A DNA stretch of 64,000 nt from assembly GCA_963787045.1 (NCBI GenBank), contig CAWBBR010000010.1, forward strand, positions 1 to 64,000, written 5' to 3'. Position numbers and translations under genes: made by a program. This DNA is from DATJGR01 sp963787045 (GTDB lineage Bacteria > Pseudomonadota > Gammaproteobacteria > Pseudomonadales > Azotimanducaceae). Positions within the stretch are counted from its first letter, which is position 1. Each line of letters starts with the position of its first letter. Below, piece after piece: positions 27,701 through 37,154 of the stretch. The notes beneath the pieces are model-generated. The model saw only the letters and a program-made list of their open reading frames with translations, searched no databases and had not been told where the DNA came from.

Positions 27701-27742
27701 CGCGTTCGTTTATTGCAGTGCACCAAAGCACAGGAGCCCCAA

Positions 27743-28060
27743 ATGAGTGTTATCGAGCGCAGCCAGTCCTTCGTCAAAGAGATGAACGAACTGAACGTCA
27801 AAGCCGTTACCAAGTACTTCGAGATCCAGCGCGAAGCCATCGAAGAATTCGTCGGCGCGAACCGTGCCCGCTTCACCGCTCTGCGCGAAGTGAAAGGTCT
27901 CGAAGACGTGATCAGCGCACAGCGCGAATACTACGCCGCCGTTCAGAAGAACGTGGCCGACAGCGTGAAGAAGCAAGCCGAGCTCGTCCGCGAGAACTTC
28001 ACGACGTCCGGCAAGCTGGTACGCGAACTGTTCAATCGCGACACGGTCAGCCAGGCCTAA
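27743..28060 (+). CDS. phasin-family granule-associated protein
   Basis: 105 residues from ATG 27743, preceded by CAGGAG (27731-27736). All-helical with repeated amphipathic segments (SFVKEMNELNVKAVTKYFE, REYYAAVQKNVADSVKK), as in phasins that coat polyhydroxyalkanoate granules. ALREVKGLEDVISAQREYY matches the phasin-domain core. It has its own promoter and a strong terminator, suggesting high monocistronic expression. The following wax-ester synthase makes another storage lipid. Confidence 0.82.
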   Translation: MSVIERSQSFVKEMNELNVKAVTKYFEIQREAIEEFVGANRARFTALREVKGLEDVISAQREYYAAVQKNVADSVKKQAELVRENFTTSGKLVRELFNRDTVSQA

Positions 28061-28100
28061 TCGGCCCGTCTGATCCGACTCGACCCCGGTCGGGTTGTCA

Positions 28101-28134
28101 CGGCGGGCGGAGCAATCCGCCCGCCGTTTTTTTT
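28101..28134 (+). terminator. Rho-independent terminator after phasin gene
   Basis: An 11-base perfect stem (CGGCGGGCGGA with TCCGCCCGCCG) around a GCAA loop, directly followed by eight T. It lies 40 bases after the phasin stop and is the strongest terminator in the window. Confidence 0.92.
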
Positions 28135-28221
28135 GGGCGCTCGCCCGAGCATGGCTCGCGCGTTACGCTTCGATAAAGGCCGCGGGCCATGTACCCCGGC
28201 CACCACTGGGAGGGCACGACC

Positions 28222-29668
28222 ATGCAGCAACTCACCGGAATGGATGCGTCGTTTCTGTATTTCGAAACGCCGCGCACGCCGATGCACATCGGCAGCATTC
28301 AGATCTACGACCAGGCTTCCTTGCCGGGAGGCGTGCAGGGCTTCAAGACGATTCTGCGTCACATCGAAGAGCGGCTGCACGGCGCCCGCACATTCCGTCA
28401 GAAACTCGTCGACGTACCGTTCGGCCTCGATCATCCGTATTGGATCGAAGACAAAGACTTCGACCTCGAGTTTCACGTCCGCCACATTCGTTTGCCGCAG
28501 CCGGGCGACTGGCGCCAACTCTGCATTCAAACGGCGCGCCTGCATTCGCGCCCGCTCGATCTGTCGAAGCCGCTGTGGGAATTCACGGTCATCGAAGGTC
28601 TCGAGAACATTCCCGGTCTGCCGAAGGACTGCTACGCCATCGTCAGCAAGGTGCATCACGCATGCGTCGACGGCGTTTCCGGCATCGACATGACTCAGGC
28701 GATCCACGATCTCGACCCGAACAACCCCACCATCCGTCCGAACACGACGCCGTGGCGCGGTGAAGACGAACCGAACCCGCTCGAACTGCTCGCGCGCGCG
28801 TCCATCAACAATGCGCTGCAACCGTTCCGCTTCGCCGAAGTGGTGGCGCGCACGGTGCCGGCGATGGGTCGGCTGACACAAGGCGTCGCGCAACGCCGTT
28901 TCAATACCAACAAGCCGGTGCCGCGTACGCGCTTCAACGGCACCGTTACCGCGCATCGCACGGTGGAAGGTCGCAGCTTCGATCTGAAGGAAGTCCGCGC
29001 GGTCAAGTCGAGCGTGCCCGGTGCCACGATCAACGACGTCGTATTGTCCGTGTGCGGCGGCGCGCTGCGCGCCTATCTATTGTCGAAGAACGAGCTGCCG
29101 CAGGACTCGCTGGTCGCGATGGCACCGATCTCGGTGCGCAGTACCGATCAGCGCGGCGCGATGGGCAACCAGGTTGCCGCCATGAACGTCGCGATCGGCA
29201 CGCACATCGCCGATCCGATCGAGCGCCTCAATGCGGTTCACGCCGACGCGATGGCGTCGAAAGAGATGACGCAGGCGGTCGGCGCCAAGTTGATGACCGA
29301 CTACTCGCAGTTCATTCCGTCGACCACGGCCGCACTCGCCGCGCGTCTGTACACGAATCTCGGCATGGCGAATCGAACGAATCCCGGCGTTCAACTGCGT
29401 GATCACGAACGTACCGGGTCCGCAGGTGCCGTTGTTCTGCGCCGGCGCGAAGATGGTCGCGCAATACGGTCTGGGTCCGGTTTTCGACGGCATGGGTTTG
29501 ATCTTCCCGGTCGTTAGCTATTGCGGCCGCATCACCATCTCCGCCACGTCGTGCCGGGAAATGTTGCCCGACCCGGAGTTCTTCGCTGAGTGCATCCAAC
29601 AAAGCTACGACGATCTGAAAGCCGCAACGCTGGGCAAGATGTCGCAGGCGGTCGCCGCGGAGGCTTGA
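28222..29668 (+). CDS. wax ester synthase/diacylglycerol acyltransferase, frameshifted
   Basis: WS/DGAT-type bifunctional enzyme joining acyl-CoA to long-chain alcohols or diacylglycerol. It starts MQQLTGMDASFLYFETPRTP at 28222. The catalytic motif HHACVDG lies at residues 145-151, and PLWEFTVIEGL and NDVVLSVCGGALR are conserved. The family sequence leaves the frame at NRTNP; the CCC at 29393-29395 looks like CC plus one inserted base, and one frame over it continues as FNCVITNVPGPQVPLFCAG to the stop at 29668. Without repair the reading ends at 29517. With phasin upstream it fits neutral-lipid storage. Confidence 0.85.
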
Positions 29669-29673
29669 GCATC

Positions 29674-30465
29674 ATGGCGCGTCCACGCGTTCTGATTACC
29701 GGCGCTTCTTCTGGCATCGGCGCCGAGTTTGCGCGGCGCTTCGCCGCGAACGGGTACGACCTGATCCTCGTCGCGAGACGCCAGGAACTGCTCAACGCAC
29801 TGCGCGACGAACTCGCTACCGATGGCGCAGAGGTGCTCGTCATCGCAAAAGACCTGTCGCTCAAGACCTCTGCGAAATCGCTGTACCAGGACGTCAAGAG
29901 CTGCAATCTGACGGTCGACGTGCTGGTCAACAACGCCGGCGTCGCCTACGGCGGCGCCTTCACCGAGATGGAAGCCGAAGCGGTTCCGCGGATGGTGCTG
30001 TTGAACGCCGCAACGCTCGCGACGCTCACGCGATTGTTCGTCACCGACATGGTCGCGCGCGGTTCCGGTCGCATTCTGAACATCTCGTCGCTGTCGGCAT
30101 TCCAGGCGGTGCCGAGCATGACGCTTTATGCGGCAACCAAGGCGTTCGTTCTGTCGTTCACCGAAGGGCTCGCCGAAGAGTTGCGCGGTACCGGCGTAAC
30201 CGTCACCGCGTTGTGTCCCGGGCTGACCAATACCGACATGGTTCACGACATCGCGGGCGGCGGGTCTCTGCCCGAAGTGCCGTCGTTCATGATCAGCGAC
30301 GTGAAAACGGTGGTGAAAGAAGGCTACGACGCCTGCGTGAACGGCGAAGTGGTTCGCGTGCCCGGCCTCGCCAATCAGATCTCGGCGATGTGGAGCCAGA
30401 CGCAACCGCGTTGGCTGGTGCGTACGCTGGGCGGAATGATCGGCCGGCAACTGCTGCGGCCGTAG
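29674..30465 (+). CDS. short-chain dehydrogenase/reductase
   Basis: 263 residues, ATG 29674, five bases after the wax-ester synthase stop. VLITGASSGIGAEFARRFA is the classical SDR cofactor motif; VDVLVNNAGVAYGG is the NAG motif; ISSLSAFQAVPSMTLYAATK contains the catalytic Ser, Tyr and Lys. ARR after the second strand suggests NADP(H). Co-transcribed with the wax-ester synthase, it could reduce fatty aldehydes or ketones supplying that enzyme, but this is inference. Confidence 0.85.
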   Translation: MARPRVLITGASSGIGAEFARRFAANGYDLILVARRQELLNALRDELATDGAEVLVIAKDLSLKTSAKSLYQDVKSCNLTVDVLVNNAGVAYGGAFTEMEAEAVPRMVLLNAATLATLTRLFVTDMVARGSGRILNISSLSAFQAVPSMTLYAATKAFVLSFTEGLAEELRGTGVTVTALCPGLTNTDMVHDIAGGGSLPEVPSFMISDVKTVVKEGYDACVNGEVVRVPGLANQISAMWSQTQPRWLVRTLGGMIGRQLLRP

Positions 30466-30472
30466 GCACTCG

Positions 30473-31258
30473 TTAGAGATCGATCCAGCCGAACCCGTCG
30501 CGCTGGGTCGCGAAGCGCAACCGCGGCAACCGGCGCCGCAAATCGGCAAACGCACGGCCTAAGCTCTGCGCGCAGTTGTTCTGTTCGCTGATGTGCCCCA
30601 CCACGACCTCGCGCAGCGATTCGGAGCCGATCTGTTCCAGTAGCGCCACTGTCTGCTCGTTAGAGAGGTGACCCAGCTCGCTCGCAATGCGGCGTTTGAG
30701 CTGCGGCGGATAGGTACCGCTCCACAGCATCTGGCGATCGTGATTCGCCTCTACCAGCAGCGCATTGCAACGCCCGTAGACCTCGCTCACATAGGGCGTG
30801 ATGTGTCCGAGGTCGGTCAACACCCCGATGCGCACACCGGCGCCGTCGAATACGAATTGGGTAGGCTCGCGCGCATCGTGCGGCACCGGCACGGGTGTGA
30901 CGGAAATACCGTCGATCTGGAAACTCGTCTGCGAGTTGAACAGGCGCAAGTCGAGATCGTCCCAGCCGCTCACCCCGCGGCGCGTCCCATGCGACAGATA
31001 GACAGGCACGCGATGGCGTCGCGCCAGCACCGCGACGCCCTGCATGTGATCGCTGTGTTCGTGCGTGACGAGGATGGCCGAGAGGTCTTCAGGCTGCAGA
31101 CCCAGGCGTGCGAGCCGCGTGCGCGTCTGCCGCAGCGTGAAACCGCAATCGACCAACAGGTGGACGCCGTCGAGAGAAACCACGGTACCGTTGCCGCGAC
31201 TGCCGCTGCCGAGCGACGCGAGAGCCGCGCCTCGCGCCGGCGCGAGAAGAATGGGTAG
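30473..31258 (-). CDS. MBL-fold hydrolase (YycJ/WalJ-like), start unresolved
   Basis: About 250-261 residues of metallo-beta-lactamase fold. ASLGSGSRGNGTVV is the standard opening of this group, VTHEHSDHMQGV the metal-binding HxHxDH motif, and LVEANHD and GHISEQNN later ligand regions. No ATG, GTG or TTG lies in frame between the bamC stop and ASLGSGS; ATT at 31252 or a small indel could account for this. It follows bamC by under 20 bases and is probably in its operon. Confidence 0.75.
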   Translation of the reverse strand, partial: LPILLAPARGAALASLGSGSRGNGTVVSLDGVHLLVDCGFTLRQTRTRLARLGLQPEDLSAILVTHEHSDHMQGVAVLARRHRVPVYLSHGTRRGVSGWDDLDLRLFNSQTSFQIDGISVTPVPVPHDAREPTQFVFDGAGVRIGVLTDLGHITPYVSEVYGRCNALLVEANHDRQMLWSGTYPPQLKRRIASELGHLSNEQTVALLEQIGSESLREVVVGHISEQNNCAQSLGRAFADLRRRLPRLRFATQRDGFGWIDL

Positions 31259-31272
31259 CTGTTCGGCGGCCG

Positions 31273-32373
31273 CTATGTCGCGAACTCGCGAATCATGATG
31301 AGGATCTGCTCTGCCAGGTCCGACGGGGCGCGTTGACCGTTGTCGTCGAACACGGTCAGATCGAAGCCGGGCGTCTTCGGCTCCATCAGAATCGTTACCT
31401 TGCGCTTGTGCTCGCTGCGGAACCAGCGCGTCCAGATCGACGGCTTTTCTTCCTGGTTCAGCATCTGGTCGGTGACGGTCACGTAGAACACGCCGGCGGA
31501 ACGGTCGACGTCGGTGACGTCGAGCTTCGCTTCGTGCAGCGCCTGATTCACGGTGGCCCACGCGCGATCGAAATCGAGATTGAGGCGCAGAAACGGCAGG
31601 TCCGACGCATCGCGTTGCAGGTCTGCCTTGCTCTGCGTGCTGATGTTGCGCGCGACGTACGAGATGCTCGCGTCCGCGACGTTCGCGGCGATGTAGCCGC
31701 CGAGTTCGTTCAGCAGCTGCGTCTCCACCTCGGCGACGTCGGACTGCGCCGGCATGGTGTCTTCGTGCGGCATCGACTTGCTGTCGTTCTCGTAGCGCAG
31801 ATGGATCTCGGTGCTGCGGTCGCGAATGCCCGGTTCGATCAGCACTCGCACGCGGTCGCGACCGGTCGTGATACCCGCGGTCTGTTTCCCGTCGCTGATC
31901 GACAATCGAACAACGTCGCGCGCGGCTTTGCTCGAAACCGTCAGCCATTCCGTATCGATCCGGCCGGTTTGCGGCTGCTCGAGTTCGATCGCAACGCCGT
32001 TGTCGGCGAAGAACTGTTTCACTTTCGGCCACACCACAGCCGGCGCTTGCGGAACCAGCAGCCAGCGCTGATCGCCGAGCTTCTGGATCTTCACGCCCTC
32101 GGCTTCCTCGCGCGCGTAGATCGCTTCGGGTCGCGGCGCGCCGCCTTCGAAGTTGACGTGGCGCTGCGTCGACGACACCTGCGGAATCGCCATCGTGCTC
32201 TGAATCGCAGCGCTCGACAGATCCTCCGGAACGACGAGCGGCGGGCCTTCCGTCGCCTTTAGATAATCGTTAGATCGATCGACGAAGAACCCTTTGTCGT
32301 CGCTCATCCATCCACAGCCGACGAGCAACGTCGCGCATATCGCCAGTGCCGAACGGAGACCGGGTCGTATCAC
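31273..32373 (-). CDS. bamC: outer-membrane assembly lipoprotein BamC
   Basis: 366 residues from GTG 32373, which overlaps the dapA stop as GTGA. Lipoprotein signal with lipobox LVGC (CGWMSDDKGFFVDRSNDYLK resembles the BamC N-terminus that lies along BamD). Two helix-grip-like domains follow: the first around residues 110-235 with WLLVPQAPAVVWPKVKQFF, the second from about 265 with FDRAWATVNQALHEAKLDV, ending DLAEQILIMIREFAT. It is an accessory of the BAM complex that inserts outer-membrane proteins. The dapA-bamC order is a gammaproteobacterial hallmark. Confidence 0.85.
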   Translation of the reverse strand: MIRPGLRSALAICATLLVGCGWMSDDKGFFVDRSNDYLKATEGPPLVVPEDLSSAAIQSTMAIPQVSSTQRHVNFEGGAPRPEAIYAREEAEGVKIQKLGDQRWLLVPQAPAVVWPKVKQFFADNGVAIELEQPQTGRIDTEWLTVSSKAARDVVRLSISDGKQTAGITTGRDRVRVLIEPGIRDRSTEIHLRYENDSKSMPHEDTMPAQSDVAEVETQLLNELGGYIAANVADASISYVARNISTQSKADLQRDASDLPFLRLNLDFDRAWATVNQALHEAKLDVTDVDRSAGVFYVTVTDQMLNQEEKPSIWTRWFRSEHKRKVTILMEPKTPGFDLTVFDDNGQRAPSDLAEQILIMIREFAT

Positions 32374-33248
32374 GCGATCGCTCCGACCGTGCGCAGCCGG
32401 CGCTCGAGCTCCGGTCGATGCACCTCGGACATCGGCAGCAGCGGCAACCGGATGCCGGTGTCGATCTTGCCCATCAGATGCAACGCCCATTTCGTCGGTT
32501 GCGGGCTCGATTCGACGAATAGAATCTGGTGGATCGGCTGCAATCGCGCGTCGATCTCCTTTGCGGCGGCTTCGTCGCCGTCGATGTACGCCGAAACGAA
32601 CTGCGCCATTTCGTGCGGCAGAACGTTGGCCGTGACCGAGATGGTGCCCACCGCGCCGCGTCGCATCATGTCGAACGTCTGCGCATCTTCGCCGGACAGG
32701 ATGACGAAGTCCGGCGGACAGCACGCGCGAATCTGCGTAACGCGTTCGACGTCGCCGCACGCTTCCTTGATGCCGATGATGTTGTCGATCGCGGACAATC
32801 GGCCGACCGTTTCGGCTTTCATGTCGCAGGCGGTTCTCGCGGGCACGTTGTACAGCACCTGCGGCACGTCCACCGCCGCCGCGATCGCCTTGTAGTGCTG
32901 GTACAGCCCTTCCTGCGTCGGCCGGTTGTAGTACGGCGTCACCAGGAGGCACGCGTCCGCGCCGACGGCAGCGGACTTGCGCGTCAACTCGATTGCTTCC
33001 GACGTGGAGTTGGCACCCGTTCCGGCGATCACCGGAATCTGTTTGCCGACGCGAACGACCGTGCGTTCCACCACCTTTATGTGTTCTTCGACGCTGAGCG
33101 TCGCGGATTCGCCGGTCGTGCCGACCGGCACGATGCCATGCGTGCCCGACTCCACGTGCCAGTCGATCAGTCGGTCGAGCGCCGCCCAATCGACTTCGCC
33201 GGAACGGTGCATCGGCGTCACGAGAGCGACAATGCTGCCCGCGAGCAT
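32370..33248 (-). CDS. dapA: 4-hydroxy-tetrahydrodipicolinate synthase
   Basis: 292 residues, the normal family length. Condenses pyruvate with aspartate semialdehyde in lysine and diaminopimelate synthesis. GTTGES at 43-48 binds pyruvate carboxylate, LYNVPART holds Tyr133, and GIKEACGD holds the Schiff-base Lys161, both at the same numbers as in the E. coli enzyme. Upstream of bamC in one operon. Confidence 0.95.
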   Translation of the reverse strand: MLAGSIVALVTPMHRSGEVDWAALDRLIDWHVESGTHGIVPVGTTGESATLSVEEHIKVVERTVVRVGKQIPVIAGTGANSTSEAIELTRKSAAVGADACLLVTPYYNRPTQEGLYQHYKAIAAAVDVPQVLYNVPARTACDMKAETVGRLSAIDNIIGIKEACGDVERVTQIRACCPPDFVILSGEDAQTFDMMRRGAVGTISVTANVLPHEMAQFVSAYIDGDEAAAKEIDARLQPIHQILFVESSPQPTKWALHLMGKIDTGIRLPLLPMSEVHRPELERRLRTVGAIA

Positions 33249-33301
33249 GGTGAATCCCTGAAAAAAAGTCGGCTAAGGATACTGACGGGTTCGTTCGATC
33301 A

Positions 33302-33550
33302 CTAGGCTTTCTTGCGCAGCAGATATTCGAAGCGGCCGTCTGCCTGTTTCGACTCCAGCAGCGCGTTTCCGCTCTGTTGCGAGAACACTTCGAAATCGCG
33401 CGCAGACGCAGGATCGGTGGCGATGACGCGCAGCAGCGCGCCGGCCGACATGCCGTTCAGCGCCTTCTTCGCTTTCAGCAGCGGCATCGGACAGTTGAGC
33501 CCGGACACGTCGAGCACAACGGGCTGTACGTCGGAAGTGGATGCGGCCAT
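33302..33550 (-). CDS. tusA: TusA-family sulfurtransferase
   Basis: 82 residues from ATG 33550. VVLDVSGLNCPMPLLKAKKA contains the CPMP signature with the sulfur-carrying Cys20. It relays sulfur to tRNA 2-thiouridine or other acceptors. The gene is divergent from bepA and 54 bases upstream of dapA, a neighbourhood seen in pseudomonads and relatives. The frame is open upstream but without family sequence. Confidence 0.88.
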   Translation of the reverse strand: MAASTSDVQPVVLDVSGLNCPMPLLKAKKALNGMSAGALLRVIATDPASARDFEVFSQQSGNALLESKQADGRFEYLLRKKA

Positions 33551-33694
33551 TTGCACATCGCCGGATTGGACCGGTTCAGAGTATTGCACAACGCCACCCG
33601 CCCCCTGCGACGGAACTTTTCGGCGCAGTCGTATCACTATGCTTAGCCAAAGCCGATTTAACGGCGACTCGGCCAATTTCAGTATCATGCACAC

Positions 33695-35143
33695 ATGCGC
33701 CTCAGCCCCCACATGCGCTTGTTGATCGTCGCCGCCCTGAGCTGGTCGATCAGCGCAGCCGCGACCGTGAGCAGCGAGTTGCCGGAACTCGGCGACAGCT
33801 CGTCGGCGGTGGTGTCGCTCGAGATGGAACAGGAGATCGGCAAACAGCTGCTGCGCCAGGTACACGCCGAAGTCCCGACGATCAGCGACCCGCTGCTGAA
33901 GTACTACACGGAGACGCAGCTATACAGCCTCGCCGAACACTCCGAGCTGAAGCGCAAGCAGCTGTTTCCGGTGCTGATCGACTCGCAGGAAGTGAACGCA
34001 TTCGCGGCGCCGGGCGGCGTCGTCGGCATCAATCTGGGGCTGTATCTGGCCGCCGAAGACGTCAACGAATACTCGGCGGTGCTCGCGCACGAACTCGCGC
34101 ACCTGAGCCAACGCCACTTCGCGCGTCAGATCGAGATGCAGCAGCAGTCGGCAATTCCGTATCTGGCGGCGATGCTCGCGTCGATCGTCATTGCCGCCAC
34201 CGCCGGCGGCAACGCCGGGCTCGCGGCGATGTCGGGCACTCAGGCACTCGCGCAACAGAGCCAACTGCAGTTTTCGCGCGAACGCGAAGCCGAAGCGGAC
34301 CGTATCGGCATCAACACGCTCGCGGCGGCGAACCTCGATCCGGCGGCAATGGCGAAGATGTTCGAGCAGATGCAGCGCGCCTACCGCTTCAGCAAGCGCC
34401 CGCCGGAATTTCTGCTCACCCACCCGGTCACCGAAGCGCGCATCTCCGACGCGCGTAACCAGGCGTCGGAATACCCGGCGAAGAACTATCCCGACTCCGA
34501 AGACTTCCAGATGATGCGCGCGCGCGCGATGGTGCATTACGCGCCGTCGCCGCAGCAGGCCGTCGCGGAATTCAAAGCACTCGTCGAACGCACCGACGGC
34601 GCGGACTGGGCTTACTACGGCTTGATCGTCGCGCTGTCGCGCGCCGGCGATCACGACGGCGCGCTCGACACCGCGAAGCCGCTGATGGCGAAGCACCCGG
34701 ATTCGCTGCTCTACATGGCGACCGAAGCCGAGTTGCTCACCGCCGCGGGACGCTACGACGATGCGATCAAGTTGCTCACGGCGCAGCTCGTGATCAACCC
34801 CGACAACAAGCCGCTATCGGTTCTGTATGCCGATGCATTGAACGGCGCCCGCCGCTACCACGACGCCGAGGCCGTGCTGGTGAAACAGTCGGTGCGCTCT
34901 CCGGACGACATCGACGTGTGGTACGAACTCGCCGAAACGGCCGGGCTCGCCGGCGACATCGTGCAGGTGCACCTCGCGCGCGCCGAGTATTTCGCGCGCG
35001 TGGGCAATCTGCAGAAGAGCATTCAGCACCTCGAATACGCGCGTGGACTGGTGAGCAGCGACAACTATCGCCTCACCGCGATGCTCGATCAGCGCATCCG
35101 CGATCTGAGCGCCGAACTGGCGGAGAGCCAGAAACGCAGCTGA
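33695..35143 (+). CDS. bepA: M48 periplasmic metalloprotease, BepA-like
   Basis: 482 residues with an N-terminal signal peptide (MRLLIVAALSWSISAAA from a second possible start at 33713). HELAH at residues 132-136 is the zinc-protease motif, and REREAEADRIG supplies the third ligand Glu. A TPR-rich C-terminal half follows (about 260-480, with repeats such as LLYMATEAELLTAAGRYDDA). BepA helps fold or degrade LptD and BAM substrates in the periplasm, consistent with bamC nearby. Confidence 0.87.
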   Translation: MRLSPHMRLLIVAALSWSISAAATVSSELPELGDSSSAVVSLEMEQEIGKQLLRQVHAEVPTISDPLLKYYTETQLYSLAEHSELKRKQLFPVLIDSQEVNAFAAPGGVVGINLGLYLAAEDVNEYSAVLAHELAHLSQRHFARQIEMQQQSAIPYLAAMLASIVIAATAGGNAGLAAMSGTQALAQQSQLQFSREREAEADRIGINTLAAANLDPAAMAKMFEQMQRAYRFSKRPPEFLLTHPVTEARISDARNQASEYPAKNYPDSEDFQMMRARAMVHYAPSPQQAVAEFKALVERTDGADWAYYGLIVALSRAGDHDGALDTAKPLMAKHPDSLLYMATEAELLTAAGRYDDAIKLLTAQLVINPDNKPLSVLYADALNGARRYHDAEAVLVKQSVRSPDDIDVWYELAETAGLAGDIVQVHLARAEYFARVGNLQKSIQHLEYARGLVSSDNYRLTAMLDQRIRDLSAELAESQKRS

Positions 35144-35146
35144 GGC

Positions 35147-36190
35147 TCAAGCGGGCTTCGGGAAATCCAGCATCCGTTGCAGCGGGACCATCGCGCGCCG
35201 CCCGATTTCGGGATCGACGTGAATTTCGTTGCTCCCGCGCGCCAACGATTCCTTCAGTTCGCGCAGCTGATTCATCGCCATCCACGGGCAGTGCGCGCAA
35301 CTGCGGCACGTTGCACCGTCGCCTGCGGTCGGCGCTTCGATGAAGCGCTTGTTCGGCGCTTCCTTGCGCATTTTGTGGAAGATGCCGCGGTCGGTCGCGA
35401 CGATGAACATCTTGTGCGGCAGCGTCTTGGCCGCTTTGACGAGCGCACTGGTAGAGCCCACCGCGTCGGCGAGTTCGATCACTTGCGCCGGACTTTCCGG
35501 ATGCACCAGCACGCCGGCGTCCGGGTAGATCGCCTTGAGGTCGGCCAGCGCCTTGAACTTGAACTCTTCGTGCACCACGCACGCGCCGTTCCACAGCAGC
35601 ATGTCGGCGCCGGTCTGGCTTTGAATGTAGCGGCCGAGGTACTTGTCCGGCGCCCACAACACTTTCTCGCCCTTTGCCGCGAGGTGTTCGACGATCGGCA
35701 GCGCAATGCTCGACGTCACCACCCAGTCCGACAACGCTTTCACCTGCACCGACGTGTTCGCATACACCACCACGGTGCGGTCGCTGTTCGCTTTGCAGAA
35801 CGCTTCGAATTCGTCCGGCGGGCAGCCGAGATCGAGCGAGCACTCCGCCTTCAACGTCGGCATCAGCACGCGTTTGTCGGGCGAGAGAATCTTCGCGGTT
35901 TCGCCCATGAAGCGGACGCCGGCCACCACCAGCGTGGTCGCCGGATGGTCGCGACCGAAGCGCGCCATCTCCAGCGAATCGGCGACGCAACCGCCGGTCT
36001 CCTCGGCGAGATCCTGAATGTCGCCGTCGACGTAGTAGTGCGCCACGATCGCCGCGTTCTTCGCGGCGAGCAGCGCTTTGATCTCGTCCTTCAACCGGCG
36101 TCGATCCGCGGTATCGACAACCGGCGGCTCGAAAACCGGCACCCGTTCGCGGGGCAGTGCGTGGTCGGCGAGTGTGGTCATGACGCGCAT
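35147..36190 (-). CDS. nadA: quinolinate synthase
   Basis: 347 residues; MTT at 36181 is an alternative start. Condenses iminoaspartate and dihydroxyacetone phosphate to quinolinate for NAD synthesis, using one [4Fe-4S] cluster. The three ligand Cys are recognisable: the first in LKAECSLDLG, the second in LWNGACVVHEEF, the last in CRSCAHCPWMAMN. AIVAHYYVDGDIQDLAEETG is a conserved N-terminal block. Convergent with bepA, four bases apart. Confidence 0.95.
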   Translation of the reverse strand: MRVMTTLADHALPRERVPVFEPPVVDTADRRRLKDEIKALLAAKNAAIVAHYYVDGDIQDLAEETGGCVADSLEMARFGRDHPATTLVVAGVRFMGETAKILSPDKRVLMPTLKAECSLDLGCPPDEFEAFCKANSDRTVVVYANTSVQVKALSDWVVTSSIALPIVEHLAAKGEKVLWAPDKYLGRYIQSQTGADMLLWNGACVVHEEFKFKALADLKAIYPDAGVLVHPESPAQVIELADAVGSTSALVKAAKTLPHKMFIVATDRGIFHKMRKEAPNKRFIEAPTAGDGATCRSCAHCPWMAMNQLRELKESLARGSNEIHVDPEIGRRAMVPLQRMLDFPKPA

Positions 36191-36249
36191 TCTGGTTGCG
36201 GGAGGGCGAGTCTACCATGTAGAACACGCACCTCTTTCGCGAGCCGACC

Positions 36250-37131
36250 ATGCCGAGCATCTGCTTCCTGACGAGTACGCGGGGCGCGCCGCGTAACGAC
36301 AATCACAGTCGCCTGCCCGACGCGTGGAGCGTCGCCGGCTGGGGCGTGACGCGCGCCGATCACGACGACGTGCGGCTCGACCGAAGCGGAATCTGCGTCG
36401 GCGAAACGTCGTTGGAGAAATTCGATCTGATCTGGCCGGTGGGCCTCGGCGTACGGGAGTCGTTCCTCGATCGCATGCAGCTGCTTTCGACGATCGACGA
36501 ACAGCGTTTCGTAACGAGCCCGCGTGCGTTGCTGATGCACCACGCCAAATACTCGATCGCGCTCGGCGACCTCGCAGCGCATCACCCCGAGACCTTCGCG
36601 AGTCGCGATCCGCGTTGGTTGAAGCAGCGGGTGCTCGGTGGCGGCGACTGGATTGCCAAGCCGTCGGCGGCGAGCTTCGGTCGCGACGTGTATCGGTTGC
36701 GCGCGGACGATCCGAATCTCGACGTGATCCTCGACGCGCTCACCGGCTACGACGCGTCGCGCTATTGTCTGCTGCAGCGTTACGTCCCTGAAATCGAGCG
36801 CGGCGAAACACGCGTTTTGTTGGCTGCAGGCGAATACATCGGCGCCTATCTACGGCGGCCCGGTACCGACCACCGCGTGAATCTATCGGGCGGCGGTCGC
36901 GCCGACCCGGTCACGCCGTCGAATGCTGAACTGGAACTCGCAACGTCCGCCGCACGCAGCCTGCTCGCGCACGGCGTTCGGTTCGTTGCGATCGACATCG
37001 CTTATCCGTGGATCATCGAGTTCAACATCGCCAACCCGGGCGGGCTCGAGACGATCGAACGGTTGACGGGCGAAGACCTCACGCCGCGCGTCGTCGCCGC
37101 GATCGAGCGGAGTAGTAGAACTTGCAGGTAA
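36250..37131 (+). CDS. ATP-grasp protein, glutathione-synthetase-like
   Basis: 293 residues. WIAKPSAASFGRDVYRL is the ATP-grasp glycine-rich strand, CLLQRYVPEIERGETRVLL the adenine-binding hinge and following strands, and FVAIDIAYPWIIEFNIANPG the Mg-binding Asp/Glu/Asn of a GshB-like active site. It lacks the closest hallmarks of true GshB at the N-terminus, so it may ligate another peptide-like substrate. It is divergent from nadA across 59 bases. Confidence 0.75.
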   Translation: MPSICFLTSTRGAPRNDNHSRLPDAWSVAGWGVTRADHDDVRLDRSGICVGETSLEKFDLIWPVGLGVRESFLDRMQLLSTIDEQRFVTSPRALLMHHAKYSIALGDLAAHHPETFASRDPRWLKQRVLGGGDWIAKPSAASFGRDVYRLRADDPNLDVILDALTGYDASRYCLLQRYVPEIERGETRVLLAAGEYIGAYLRRPGTDHRVNLSGGGRADPVTPSNAELELATSAARSLLAHGVRFVAIDIAYPWIIEFNIANPGGLETIERLTGEDLTPRVVAAIERSSRTCR

Positions 37132-37154
37132 CTCTGAGCTAGACCGGGTCGCCT

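Noticed and set aside
30473..32032. Extension of the MBL frame upstream through bamC
   Set aside because: The upstream 258 codons are an out-of-frame reading of bamC, Arg-rich and without motifs.
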